Shown here piece by piece: positions 45,017-55,636 of a stretch of DNA of 64,000 nucleotides. How positions within the stretch are numbered: the first letter of the stretch is position 1; every line of letters starts with the position of its first letter. A program made the position numbers and the translations under genes. This DNA is from Ailanthus altissimus. Its lineage: Eukaryota > Streptophyta > Magnoliopsida > Sapindales > Simaroubaceae. The stretch lies in the NCBI GenBank assembly GCA_946807835.1, contig OX327702.1:11346001-11410000 (forward strand). Reading direction: 5' to 3'. The notes under the pieces were generated by a model. It saw nothing but the letters and a program-made list of their open reading frames with translations, was not told the origin of the DNA and did no database searches.

Positions 45017-46335
45017 TGATAAGCGTATTACATACATCATTTACTATGCTTTTAATTTAATATCTTGTCTTAAGTATTAAAATGTGGCCACTTATGCATG
45101 CATTGTTATTTTTTAGGCTTCAACTAACTAGAGCATAAAGAAGATCATAATTTAATGAAAAAGAGCAAAGAAGTCATTTCATAAAGTGTTCAATTCGTAA
45201 CCTCGGAAGTTCGAGCCGCAGTAATGAAGAAAACTAATACTAGGTGCTGGGACCACGACCTTACTTTAGCAAAAACTTTGGGTCGCAGCCCTAAGTCGGA
45301 TTAACGGGCGGCATTGTGTATAAAATCTATTATTGGATTTGTGCCCTAAATTTTAAAGAGGCATTTTTAGGAGGACTTATAAAAATGAGATGAAAGGCCC
45401 AATTTGAGAGAGGAGAGCACGAAATTAAGCTAGAAAACTAAGGGTTTTAGTGTGAGAAATATACTTGAGGCTTAGATTGTGGAAGACCATTAAAGATTAA
45501 ACATACTAGTTTCCTCTTTTTCTATACGTCATTTACTTTAGTTTCAAGTTTATAATTGTAATTTGCTTTTTCTTTTTTAAACATGATTACTTCTATGAAC
45601 TCTTGGACTATAGTATTTATGGATTTGACTATAGATAGTTAGATTATATGTTTTAGGTTTTGATGTAATGCTATTTAGTACTATGTTTTGATGTGCTTTG
45701 TTGATTAATGACTATCTTTTGTTCATCATTTATACTTTTTATGAGTTTAATGCTTCTAATTGGATTGAAAATTTGATTAGATGATTTAAGACTTATGGGT
45801 TATGTGCTTGAAAAAGTTTAACCCATGTGTTAGAATTGAAAAGCATAGCCTTGATTTTATTAAGTTGTGAGATTAATAGAATTAGGGTAATCATTTAAGG
45901 GTAACTTAATACTTGTATATGTAACAAGTTAGATAAGGATATCAACTTGGTTATATATGCATAGGATATTATTTGAGACTTGGAAAAGGTAATGAGATTA
46001 ATTCTAAACCCTTAATTAATGATTTTACAAGACTAGTTGTGAATCACTAATTATTGAGGACATAGGAACAGTAGAGTGAAATCAAGATTCTATGACTCTA
46101 AACCATAGATTTTTACCTTTTGGTTTATTAAATTGTTTGTTTTAAGCATCTTTAATTCTAAAATTCAACTAGTCTTTCAATTAGCCTGGATAAAATTAGG
46201 TTATCAACACCATAATATTTAGCATTAATTTAGGACACTAATCCTTGTGGGAATGGTATTTACTCATCACTTTATTACTTGATCACAACCCGTGCATTTG
46301 TGGTTACAATTCATGTGTGTATAATTTCGTAAACA
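45017..46335 (+). repeat. Athila 5' LTR
   Basis: 1319 bases with the shared blocks TCTTAAGTATTAAAATGTGG, CCACTTATGCAT and TTGGACTATGGTATTTGTGG. It includes the GC-rich patch at 45240-45310 (GGTGCTGGGACCACGACC, GGGTCGCAGCCC) typical of Athila LTRs. Compared with the 3' LTR the first 50 bases are diverged. Confidence 0.85.
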
Positions 46336-46340
46336 AGTTT

Positions 46341-46360
46341 TTGCTGCCGTTGTCGAAGAT
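46341..46360 (+). other. Athila primer-binding site, decayed
   Basis: TTGCTGCCGTTGTCGAAGAT resembles the TGGCGCCGTTGCCGGGGA site (complement of the Asp tRNA 3' end) known from Athila elements, with several C-to-T and G-to-A changes. It lies five bases after the 5' LTR. Confidence 0.6.
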
Positions 46361-46539
46361 TGTGAATTTTGAAATTTTGCCAAATATTATGGATAAGCAA
46401 ATTGATTTAAATTTAGGCATTTTATTTTTCTTTCTTCTTTTTGAGTCATGGTTGTATTGTAGTTGTTTGAAGGTTTATGAGAAGAGCCTGTAGCTTGGAT
46501 CTTTAGTCATTTGATTCAAACGTTGAGCGCACTTTATAG

Positions 46540-48660
46540 AGGGTTACGAGAAAAATGGAAGATTAAGCCCAAGCTATGGCTGATGACGATAATAACAGCC
46601 AACAACCACAGGCATTGTGGGATTATTTTAGGCCACTGGTTCATGAGACTATTCAAAGATTCGACATCAAGGATTCAAGCCAACAATTTTGAATTGAACC
46701 CGACTCTTATCAGTATAGTGCAACAAAATCAATATAGGGAATTGCTAAGTGAAGATCCAAATCTTAATCTTGCTATATGTTTTTAGGTTTGTGACACTAT
46801 TAAGATGAATGGAATTATAAAGGATGTTATTGCATACGTTTGGTCCCTCTTAGAGATAAAGCAAAGGGATGGCTTTAATCTTTACAACTGGGAAGCATTG
46901 CAACATGGAAAGAGTTTGCCCAAAATATTTCTCACCAAATTCTTTCCCCCATCGAAGACTTCATAACTTTGAGGGGAGATAGCACAATTTAAGAGCATTT
47001 TTATAAAAGCTTAGGAGCGGTTCAAGGACCTTATCTAGAGGCACCCCAACATGGATACCAAGATTGGTTATAAATACAAATCTTTTATAATGGACTAAAT
47101 GGGCAAATAAGAACTATTACAGATATAGCAGTGAAAGATACTTTGTTGTAAAAAACCACGGAAGAAGCATAAGTTTTGTTAAAGGAATAGCATGCAAACA
47201 CTTACCAATTGCCTAATGAGAGGTCCATTGTAAAAAGGGTCAACAGAGTAAATGAAGTGGACCCTATTACTGCACTTTCGACTTAAGTTTTAACTTTGGC
47301 TAACCAAATTTTTGCACTTAATACTAGAGAGGCTTGTACAAGTAAAGATCTAATGATAATTACAAATATTTCTTACATCGGTGAAGGGAGTGATCCAGAA
47401 CAAGTCCAATATGTCAACAACCAAAATGTCAACTACCGAAGTAACAACTTGCCTAGACATTATCATCTTGGGCTTCGAAATCATAACACTTTCTTCTATG
47501 GCAATCTAAAAAATGCTTTACAACGTCCACTGGAATTTAACCAACAAGTAGTCGAGAAGTAGTCCTTTTTAGAGGACCTTTTATACACTGTTATCATTGA
47601 GACAAGGAAAGGGTCAACAAGGATGAGGCCCACCTTGATAATATTGAAACATATTGCACTCACATGAATGCTACATTAAAGTCACTAGAGGTGTAAGTTG
47701 GCTAACTTGCCAATGCAATCAAAAATCAATCTTCTGATAAGTTCCCAAGTAACAAGGAGGCTACCCTGAGGGAGCAATGTAAAGCCATCACTCATAAGAG
47801 TGGTAAAGAAGTTGAAGCTCCAAAGAAAAATATAATTCAGGAAAATAAAGAAGTAGTTATTATGGAACCATCTAAGATGAATCACAAACCCAACTCTATT
47901 CCCTTCTCAGACATCCCAGCTATAAACATCCCATTTGTGGAAGCTTTAGAGCGAAGGCTAAATTATGTGAAGTTCATGAAAGAGGTGATGTCAAATAAGA
48001 GAAGTTTAAAGGATTATAAAACCGTGAAACTAATGGAGAAGTGTAGTGCAAGCCTTCAACGAAATTTGCCTCAAAAGTTGAAGGATCCAGGTAGTTTCAC
48101 AATCCCTTACACTATTAAGGAGTTTACTTTTGAAAAGACCTTATGTGACCTTAAAGCAAATGTAAACCTAATGCCTTTATCCCTGTTTCGAAAGTCAGGT
48201 CTTGGTGAGGAGAAGCCTACTACAATTTCTTTACAAATGGCATTTAGATCTATAACTTATCCATGAGATATTATTGAAGATGTATTAGTTAAGATGGATA
48301 AGTTCATTCTTCCATTTGGACTTTCTTATTCTAGATATGGAGGAGGATAGAGATATATCTATTATTCTTGGGTGGCCATTTCTAGCTATTGGAAGGGTTC
48401 TCATTGACATGGAGAATGGAGAAATAAAAGTGAGAGTGTAAAATGAGGAGGCAATATTCTAGGTTTTTAAGGAGATGAAGTTTCCAAATGACTCTAAAAT
48501 ATGCTTGAAGATTGAAAACACAAATTTGGATAGAAAAAAACATGCCTCATGTTGGAAGAAGATACATGCCATTCAATCCCAAGTTCATAAAAAGGTAATG
48601 TTGAATCAAACAAAGAAGAAAACAAGGCATGGCAAGATCATCGTGAAAAAGTAATCAAAT
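46540..48660 (+). pseudogene. Athila gag and protease, broken
   Basis: The gag opening reads FELNPTLISIVQQNQYREL, LSEDPNLNL and CDTIKMNGI (46690-46815). The body is KFFPPSKTS, ERFKDLI and KSFIMD around 46930-47100. A later region carries LPRHYHLG (47440-47475). From 47862 an uninterrupted 134-codon stretch contains NIPFVEALERRLNYVKFMKE, VKLMEKCSASLQRNLPQKLK, DPGSFTIPYTI, then CDLKANVNLMPLSLFRKSGL. This is the protease region, with D-L-K-A where the active-site D-L-G-A is expected. It goes on with VLVKMDKFILPF and IILGWPFLA-GRVLIDMENGE after shifts (48290-48430). The Lys-rich end stops near 48655. These domains are the classical Athila order. No reverse transcriptase follows. Confidence 0.82.
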
Positions 48661-50605
48661 ACCAACCACCAAAGTTCATTCTTCCGACCGCTTCTTAAGA
48701 GGCAACCTAAGTGAATCTCAATTTATAATTTTCAATCTTAGTTTCGAATGTTTTCTTTTTCTTGTAATGTATTAATATAGCAAGTCGGAACCTTATAAAG
48801 CATGGAAAAAGAATCGGAAGTAAAGCCAACAAGATGCAGTTAATGGTAGCTCAAAAATCAAACTATCCCAAGTGTAGCAACTACTTAGGGCCACAGCCTA
48901 ACACTTGGAAAATCACATTTCAAAACCTAGTTTGAAGTGCCACAGTGCCATATGTGTAGGCCTCGGTGCCACTTCAAACCCCTTTTTTATCACTTATCAG
49001 TCACTCTTTAAGCAACGTTAAGCACCCATTTACTTCACCCAATCATCCTTACACCTTTCAAACGCCAAATTATCACCAAATTCTATCTTAAACAACATGG
49101 CTTATCAAATTTCATGTTTTGGGAGGCATCACTCAAGGGTTTTAGGTACCAACTCAAGTACTAATTTGTTCTCATGATTTTAGCACAGCTATACTAAGCT
49201 ATCATCTACAAGGGAAGGTTTTTTTATTCACTCTTAGTTTTTCCATTATAGACAATGTCAACTTTAATTTTGAGAAAGAGAAACATTATTCGGTGTTTAT
49301 TTTTCATGTTGATCATGCTTACTCCTTACAACTGTTGTTTTGCTTTGTATACAATTTTTTCATTTTCATCACTAGTTGCGAGTTGTTGAATGATTAGTAG
49401 TCAATCATATGAAATAGAAACCTGATTTAAAATGCTACTTTATTTGGCAATAATAAATGTTGTGATTGTTTGCTTGGATTCCAAGATAAGTTTAGCTTTA
49501 CTTTGTGACCACTTGATCTTTCAAGCACGTAGTTAGGATCATTTAGTTTTTATGCTCACTTAGAATACATTTATGCAAAATAAGAATAATTAAGGTCTCA
49601 AAAATACGCTATAACTTGTTTGAGAATCGCTCAAGGTAATATCCTAGGGTATACATAATCTAGGATATGATTTTAAGCCATCTTTGGACTGATTAATCAT
49701 TTCAAGCCAACCTTTGTGTATTTTTACCCCTAGTTAACCCCGTTGAGCCTAACAACCATTTTTCTTTTCAAACTACATCAATACCTAAGCCTATAATTTA
49801 ATTATCCTTTATAGTACCCATCACGCCATAGGTATAACACTCATTTTAGAGAGTTATGTGCACTTTTGAAAATTAAAAAAAGGGTTATAGGTTTGGTTAT
49901 GGATTTTAGTTTTTCTAATATTGAAAAGCTAAGTTTGGAGGTATAGTGACTTATATTTATGTTTATAAAAAAAATCAAAATCAAAAACCAAAATTAAAAA
50001 TCATAAATATTGTATAGATTGAGTTTGCTATACCCTAGCTTAGAAAAAGAAAAAGATGAACAATAAAATAGCAAGGGAATCAAAGAAATAAGTTTTGGAG
50101 AATTTTGGTGAAAAACAAAGAGTTCGGTTTGAGTAATCTCTAGAGGAATGTGTGTTTATGGTGTGAGTTGAGCTAAAATCTATCCATTTTATCCTACCCT
50201 CACCCTAGCCATGAATTACAAGCTAGATAAACTCATATTTGATCATTGATTATGTGTGTGCCTACATTAGTAGAGAGTGATGTAAAATAAAAGCCTATGG
50301 AGTGTTAATTATGTAAAAACTTATAGAGACTTTTGCATTATCTTGTGGTCATAAATTAATTCAAGTGCATGTGACTAATAATTTTAGCTGTACACACACA
50401 CACATCAAATACATCACTTACGGGTTAGAATAAGTATTAGATTAACATATTAAACTATTATGATGTTTAAGCTTTCCTTAAGATTAGTAGTCATGAGAAC
50501 ATTTTGAGACAATTTGCTAATCTGTCGACCCGGTGTTTAGTGTCTTTATACAGTTTGTTATCGTTCAGCTTTTAATCATCTCTCCTTGCTCGAGGATGAG
50601 CAAGT
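48661..50605. other. Long non-coding 3' part of the Athila derivative
   Basis: No coding similarity in either strand. This is where reverse transcriptase, RNase H, integrase and the env-like or 3' untranslated region would be in a complete element. A GC-richer patch at 48885-48985 (GGGCCACAGCC, GCCACAGTGCC, GCCTCGGTGCC) resembles the LTR GC patch. An (AC)n run lies at 50393-50403. Confidence 0.65.
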
Positions 50606-50624
50606 ACTTAAGATTAAGGGAATT
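50606..50624 (+). other. Athila polypurine tract
   Basis: AAGATTAAGGGAATT directly precedes the TGATAAG of the 3' LTR. Confidence 0.55.
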
Positions 50625-51964
50625 TGATAAGAAAATTCCATATATTTCTAGTACCCTCTTAACTCAATATTTGCTCGTCTTAAGTATTAAAATGTGGCCA
50701 CTTATGCATACATTATTGTTTTATAGGTCCGAACCAATCAAAGTATAAAAAGGATCAAACTTTAATAAAAAAATGAGTAAAGAAGTCATTTCACAAAGCA
50801 TCCAAGCAGCAGTCCCAAAAGTTCTAGTTGCAGCCCCAAGACAAGTGAAGAGAGACAATACTATATGCTAAGGCTGTGGCCCTACTTCAGTAGAAACTTG
50901 AGGCTGCGACCCCAAGTCGGATTACAAGGCCGTAACGTCACCACTATAAAATTTATTTTGTGACCTAAGCCCTAATTTTTAAAAGGGTATTTTTTGGAAA
51001 ACCCATAAAAAGGAGAAGAAATGCCCCTTTTGAGATAGGAAAGTACAAAATTAAGAGAGAAAACTAAATATTTTAGTGAGAGAAACATAGAGCTTGGATT
51101 GTGGGAGACTATTAAAGATTAAAGGCCTCCAAGACTTCTGTAACTAATTCTCTTTTCTCTCTACTTTATTTACTTTAGTATCAAGTTTATAATTGTAATT
51201 TGTTTTCTTTGAAAACATGGTTACTTCTACGAACTCTTGGACTATGGTATTTGTGGATTTGACTATGGATAACTAGATTACATGTTATAGGGCTTGATGT
51301 AACTCTACTTAGTACTATGTTTTGATGTGTTATGTTGATTAATGACTATCTTGTGTTTATCATTTATGCTTTTTAAGAGTTTAATACTTCTTTGAATTGG
51401 AAAATTGATTAGATGATTTAAGACTTTTTGGTTTTATACTTAGAAAAGTTTAATCCATGTGTTGGAATTAAAAGCATAGCCTTGATTTTATTGAGTTGAG
51501 AGACTAATAGAATTAAGATAATTACTTAAGGGTAACTTAATGCATGTATATATAACAAGTTAGATAGGATATCAACTTGGTTATGTATGCATAGGATCTC
51601 ATTTGACACTTGCGAAAGATAATGTGATTAGCTCTAAACCCTTTATTATTGATTTCACAAGACTAATTATTAATCACTAACTATAAGAAATGTAGGAATG
51701 GTAAAGCGAAATCAAGAACATAGGACCCTTTACCATAGAAGTTTTACCTTTTGGTTTATTATATTGTTTATTTTACGCATCTATAATTTTACAATTCAAC
51801 TTAGTCTTTATATTAACCTAGATAATGTTAGGTTGTCAACAATAGTATTTAGCATTCATTTAGGACACCAATCCTTATAGGAATGATACTCACTCATCAC
51901 TTTATTACTTGATCACAATCCATGCACTTGCGGTACAATTTTCATTTATATAATTTTGTGAACA
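50625..51964 (+). repeat. Athila 3' LTR
   Basis: 1340 bases homologous to 45017-46335, roughly 85-88% by eye, indicating an old insertion. It ends TTTTGTGAACA. Confidence 0.85.
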
Positions 51965-51969
51965 GAAAT

Positions 51970-52905
51970 ATAAATTTAGAGATAAATTCAAAGTCGAGAT
52001 GATAGAGACTTGACGGTATAGATTTATGTGTCTACTCTTCTAGGATATAAGTGATAAAGGGATTATAGAAATATGTATAACCTCAACTTGTATAGTTTAA
52101 TGCATAGTCTTGTATTAGTCGTGATATATAGGTAGGCAGAGTTCATGGACTTATACAAAAATATTCCATATAACAAATGAGTGTGAACCTAGAGTGTCTC
52201 ATAATATGAAGTGCACTTGTGAGCAATAATATAGTGATGATTAGTCATATGATGACTAGTTGGATTTGTTAAATAATAATTATGAAATAGTTATTATTTT
52301 CATTAAAAGATTTTAGGATCGAAGAGTTTGATTTGGTATATTTCTTTTGCTATAACAGGGTTTGATTTACCATGTGACAGAATGACACATATCAAATTTT
52401 AAGTATTAGAACTCGACACATGTCATGGCCAAGTAAAGTACTTGAAAATTTTCTTTAGGTATGTGCAACACTTGTCACTCATACATGATTAATTGTTAAG
52501 CAACATGCAACACTTATCACTCATACATGATTAAGGCTTAGCCAAAAAGGGTTTGAAAATGTGAATGAGAGTAATGAGTTGTTAGGTGAAGCAAGATTTT
52601 AGCAAAAGATAGAAAACAAATATCAATAACTACCATCATTCTAGAGCCAAAAAGCCTAATTAATTTTTGGCCTAGATTGTTATGAGACATTCATTTGTGA
52701 GCTTTATTCTTGATGATCAAATACATACAACCTAAACATTAAGTTAAGGTATGTCTTCCATGCACTTATTCTATATTTGATTATATATTACATTTCATGT
52801 AATGCATATATGGAAGCATTTTGCTTGAGTTATACTATACATAAACTTTTGAACATATTTAGCTTCCGTTGTGTATTTTTGTTTCAATTGTTTTTACTTC
52901 CCATC
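51970..52905 (+). repeat. Copia 3' LTR, right part, after the Athila insertion
   Basis: It continues the LTR at 45016: TTTAGAGATAA, GATAGAGACTTGACGG, TTCTAGGATATAAGTGA, TAACCTCAACTTGTATAG, TTCATGGACTTA and CCTAGAGTGTCTCATA, all matching 4260-4510 of the solo LTR. A direct duplication, TGCAACACTT-TCACTCATACATGATTAA, occurs at about 52465-52495 and 52508-52535. The right end is approximate (near the CTTCCGTTGTG block). Confidence 0.72.
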
Positions 52906-53870
52906 CCCTTTCATTCCTTTCATGATTAGGGAAAATCTATCTTTTCTCGACTTAGGCTTATCCCTAACTTGCTTAAATTCAAAATTTAAAGAACATTATG
53001 GCTTTCGAGGATTTTTGGGAATAGGGTTGATCTTTTAATTATAAGGATTTGATTAGTTAGAGGTTCAACTCTGAGATTCTCGGAGGCCTTAGTAAGTCTT
53101 TAATCCTCAGTGGGGATACATATAGTCGGCCTTGATAGGAGCCTTAGGTGGTCAGCTTGGCTAATGTCGATTTCCAAGGACTGCCTATTGATGCCAAGGG
53201 CTTTGAGGCCGAAGAGCATAAATAGATCTTGAAGACATCCCCTTGCTCATAGTCAAGGCTTTCCCTTGGTGATAGGTCAGAGCCTAGAAAGTCTAGAATC
53301 CTTATAGCCCTTAAGACATTTCGGTTCACGACTTATGTATCGCACTGAGCCTTCTAAGGAATCAAACTTAGTCTAGAATCCTAGGGAAGAACTAAATTTA
53401 AACTAAAATCTTAATAATTCATAAATATGAAATTTATTTTAACCCTAATTTCACTTGTTGATACACCCCTTATCTCTTTAAAAAAACATTTGACTTTTTT
53501 CTTTAACAATTATTTACTACATATTCAAAATGATATGTAGTAAAATATTTACGTGCCCTTATTTTCTTTTTCTTTAAAAATGAGTTCTTTTATTTTGTAC
53601 AGAGTTGCGATCATGTAAAACAACAAACTAAGCTATTTTGAATTGATATTATTTTATTTATTCTTGTTAGCAGTTTTTTATTATTCTAGACATGTTATCA
53701 TTTTAGGATGCTTCTTTTTACTATTTGTAAGTTAAACTATGTTGAATTGAAACATTATTTATGAAACTTAAAGTTATGAGTAACATTTTGATAATTTAAA
53801 AAGTTGTATTTTTTAAAATATGATGCAAAAAGTCATATATTTTTAAAATAGTTTAAATCAAATAAAGAAA
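52906..53870. other. Unassigned AT-rich DNA
   Basis: A 61-codon minus-strand frame at 53144-53329 (LDFLGSDLSPRESLDYEQGD) sits in a locally GC-richer patch (53050-53330). It has a protein-like composition but no motif I recognise. The rest is AT-rich filler. Confidence 0.35.
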
Positions 53871-54327
53871 ATACAACTGATAGGAATTTATGGGGTGTGT
53901 TACCACTGTTGGGTAACTTTAATTATAGGCTAAAGTGTTTGATTGTTTGTTGAAGAAGGTATTTGTGATAAAGTGTATATTTGAGGGATAACTATGATAT
54001 TTGGTTGATATGTAAAGGAGAATATAGAATGGAATCCTTACATTTAATGTAATGGTTAGGTTCTCACTTTAATCTCACATTCAACACTTATACCCTTATT
54101 TGTACTTGCATCCACCTCTTTACACTTCTTAAATTTCTTACCTAACCCTCATACAATTTTTGACTTATTACAAAATATCCAAGATATTTTTGACTTATTA
54201 TATAATATCCATGATATGTTTGACCAATTACATAATTTCTAGAATTTGACTCAATACTCCTTGATTTTGTTTCAAGATATTTTTGACATTTTCAAATTTG
54301 TGTAAAAAATGCATTATATTTTTAACA
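53871..54327 (-). repeat. 3' LTR of the small element, truncated
   Basis: 457 bases matching 55176-55636, including GTTGGGTAACTTTA, TGTTTGATT-TTTGTTGAAGA and TTGCATCCACCTC-TTACACTTCT. It ends TTTTTAACA next to the purine tract. Confidence 0.75.
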
Positions 54328-55005
54328 CTCCTCCTTAATGCAATTTTAGAGTGGCTTGGTATTGAGATTATCGTGCACCATCCTTGTTTTTCTTGGTGGT
54401 GACTTTGCAAATAATCTTGTATGCCTTTTTTCTTGTTGAAGCCTTATTGGAGTTTTGGCTTCAAATTTTCTTTTGTGACCATGTTACTTTTTGCATGGCT
54501 TATTGCCTTGTAGGTTTCTTTTCCATCGTTCTGTTGTGATGTTTTCTTTTTTTCTTTGTCACTTGTTTTCTTGTAGTCTTTTTGCCATCACTTGTGTTGT
54601 GATTTTTTTTTTCTTGTCATTGCTTAGCAGACATATGAGAGCTCCTCATCTTCATTAATTTTTCTTTTCATGTCCAAATATTTGTAATTTGGACATTGTG
54701 ACTTGCTTCTTTGCCAACAATTTTCTTATAATGAATTTTTTTTATATTCCTCATGGGAATTGTTTTTCCTTTTTTTTTTAATTTTCTCCTCCTTTTGTAT
54801 TTTTACTAGACTTCTACCTTCTTTAATTTTTTTAAAAATCTCTTGTTAGGGATTAAAGTTTGATCGTGCATGATTATGCATACTTTGGCAACCCTTGGAT
54901 ACCTTCCTCTAAGATATTCCGAGCTGCATTTGCCATATTAGCTCCAACAAGTTTTTAGAACAATATCACCCTATAACTTATGATGCCCAGCTATGATCGA
55001 ATTAT

Positions 55006-55017
55006 GCTTTGATACCA
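55006..55017 (-). other. Primer-binding site, initiator-Met tRNA type
   Basis: TGGTATCAAAGC on the complement, one base from the common plant form TGGTATCAGAGC, two bases inside the 5' LTR. Confidence 0.75.
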
Positions 55018-55019
55018 AT

Positions 55020-55636
55020 TGATAGAAATTGAATGATTGCTCCGATGCCACTAATAGTAATTTTGGGCTATGTTATCATGAGAATAACAGTATCGTATTT
55101 GTGATTAGTACCTCTAAGAATAGTAACCGTATGTACAGTACTCCATTACTGTTCTATGATCGAAACCACTTAACTTCATATACAACTAATAGGAATGTAT
55201 AGGGTATGTTATCACTGTTGGGTAACTTTAGTTTTGGGGTAAAGTGTTTGATTATTTGTTGAAGAGGGTATTTGTGATAAAGTATATATTCGAGGGACAA
55301 CCATAATATTTGGTTGATATGTGAAAGAAAAAATAGAATGGAACCTTTACATTTGATGTAATGGTAGGTTCTCACTCTATTCTCACATTCAACATTTACA
55401 CCCCTATTTATACTTGCATCCACCTCCTTACACTTCTCAAATTTCTTACTTAACCCTTCTACAATTTTTGACTTATTATAAAATATCAAAGATAATTTTT
55501 ACTTATTACATAATATCCATAATAATTTTGACCAATTACATAATTTTTAAAATTTAACTCAACTATCCCTTGATTTTATTATAAGATATTTTTAACATTT
55601 TTAAAATTTTTTAAAAAATGCATTACATTTTCAATA
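55020..55636 (-). repeat. 5' LTR of the small element
   Basis: 617 bases beginning TGATAGAAATTG on the plus strand and ending CATTTTCAATA, where the terminal CA pair has decayed to TA. The 155 bases at 55025-55180 have no counterpart in the other LTR. Confidence 0.72.

Larger units (their letters stand above)
45017..51964 (+). mobile_element. Athila-lineage Ty3/gypsy element with both LTRs, gag-protease only
   Basis: LTRs at 45017-46335 and 50625-51964 both start TGATAAG and end ACA. Flanks AAAAT (45012-45016) and GAAAT (51965-51969) form a 5-bp target duplication with one mismatch. The interrupted copia LTR continues on both sides. A decayed Asp-tRNA-type primer-binding site follows the 5' LTR. 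The internal 4.29 kb codes for gag and protease, then has about 1.9 kb of non-coding sequence with no reverse transcriptase, RNase H or integrase. This is therefore a deletion derivative that would have needed proteins from another element. Confidence 0.85.
41800..52905 (+). mobile_element. Ty1/copia element, 5'-truncated, with its 3' LTR split by an Athila element
   Basis: The left end begins inside integrase at about 41800-41835, directly against a minus-strand gypsy integrase, so the 5' LTR, gag and protease are missing. Integrase, reverse transcriptase and RNase H fragments run to 44160, followed by a purine tract and a 3' LTR starting TGTTAGATTTGG at 44204. The LTR is interrupted at 45016/51970 by a complete Athila-type insertion and then continues to about 52905. 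The LTR belongs to the family of 3344-5504. Confidence 0.75.
53871..55636 (-). mobile_element. Small non-autonomous LTR element (TRIM/LARD-like), minus strand
   Basis: Two related LTRs (53871-54327 and 55020-55636) flank 692 bases. On the complement, the right LTR is followed by TGGTATCAAAGC (55006-55017), a near-perfect initiator-Met tRNA primer-binding site. A purine tract ATTAAGGAGGAG (54328-54339) precedes the TGTTAAAAAT of the left LTR. The inside has no protease, integrase or reverse transcriptase, only short fragments such as MANAARNILEEGIQGLPKYA right after the primer site. It must have relied on enzymes of another copia-type element. The left LTR lacks about 155 bases found in the right one, so the 3' end is truncated and no target duplication can be read. 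Confidence 0.75.

Noticed and set aside
53144..53329. 61-codon minus frame with protein-like composition
   Set aside because: No recognisable motif, no neighbouring exon signals, and no second copy in the window. Too short to call a gene.
53871..55636. Initially read as a simple tandem duplication of about 460 bases
   Set aside because: A primer-binding site and a polypurine tract at the correct inner edges identify the repeats as LTRs.
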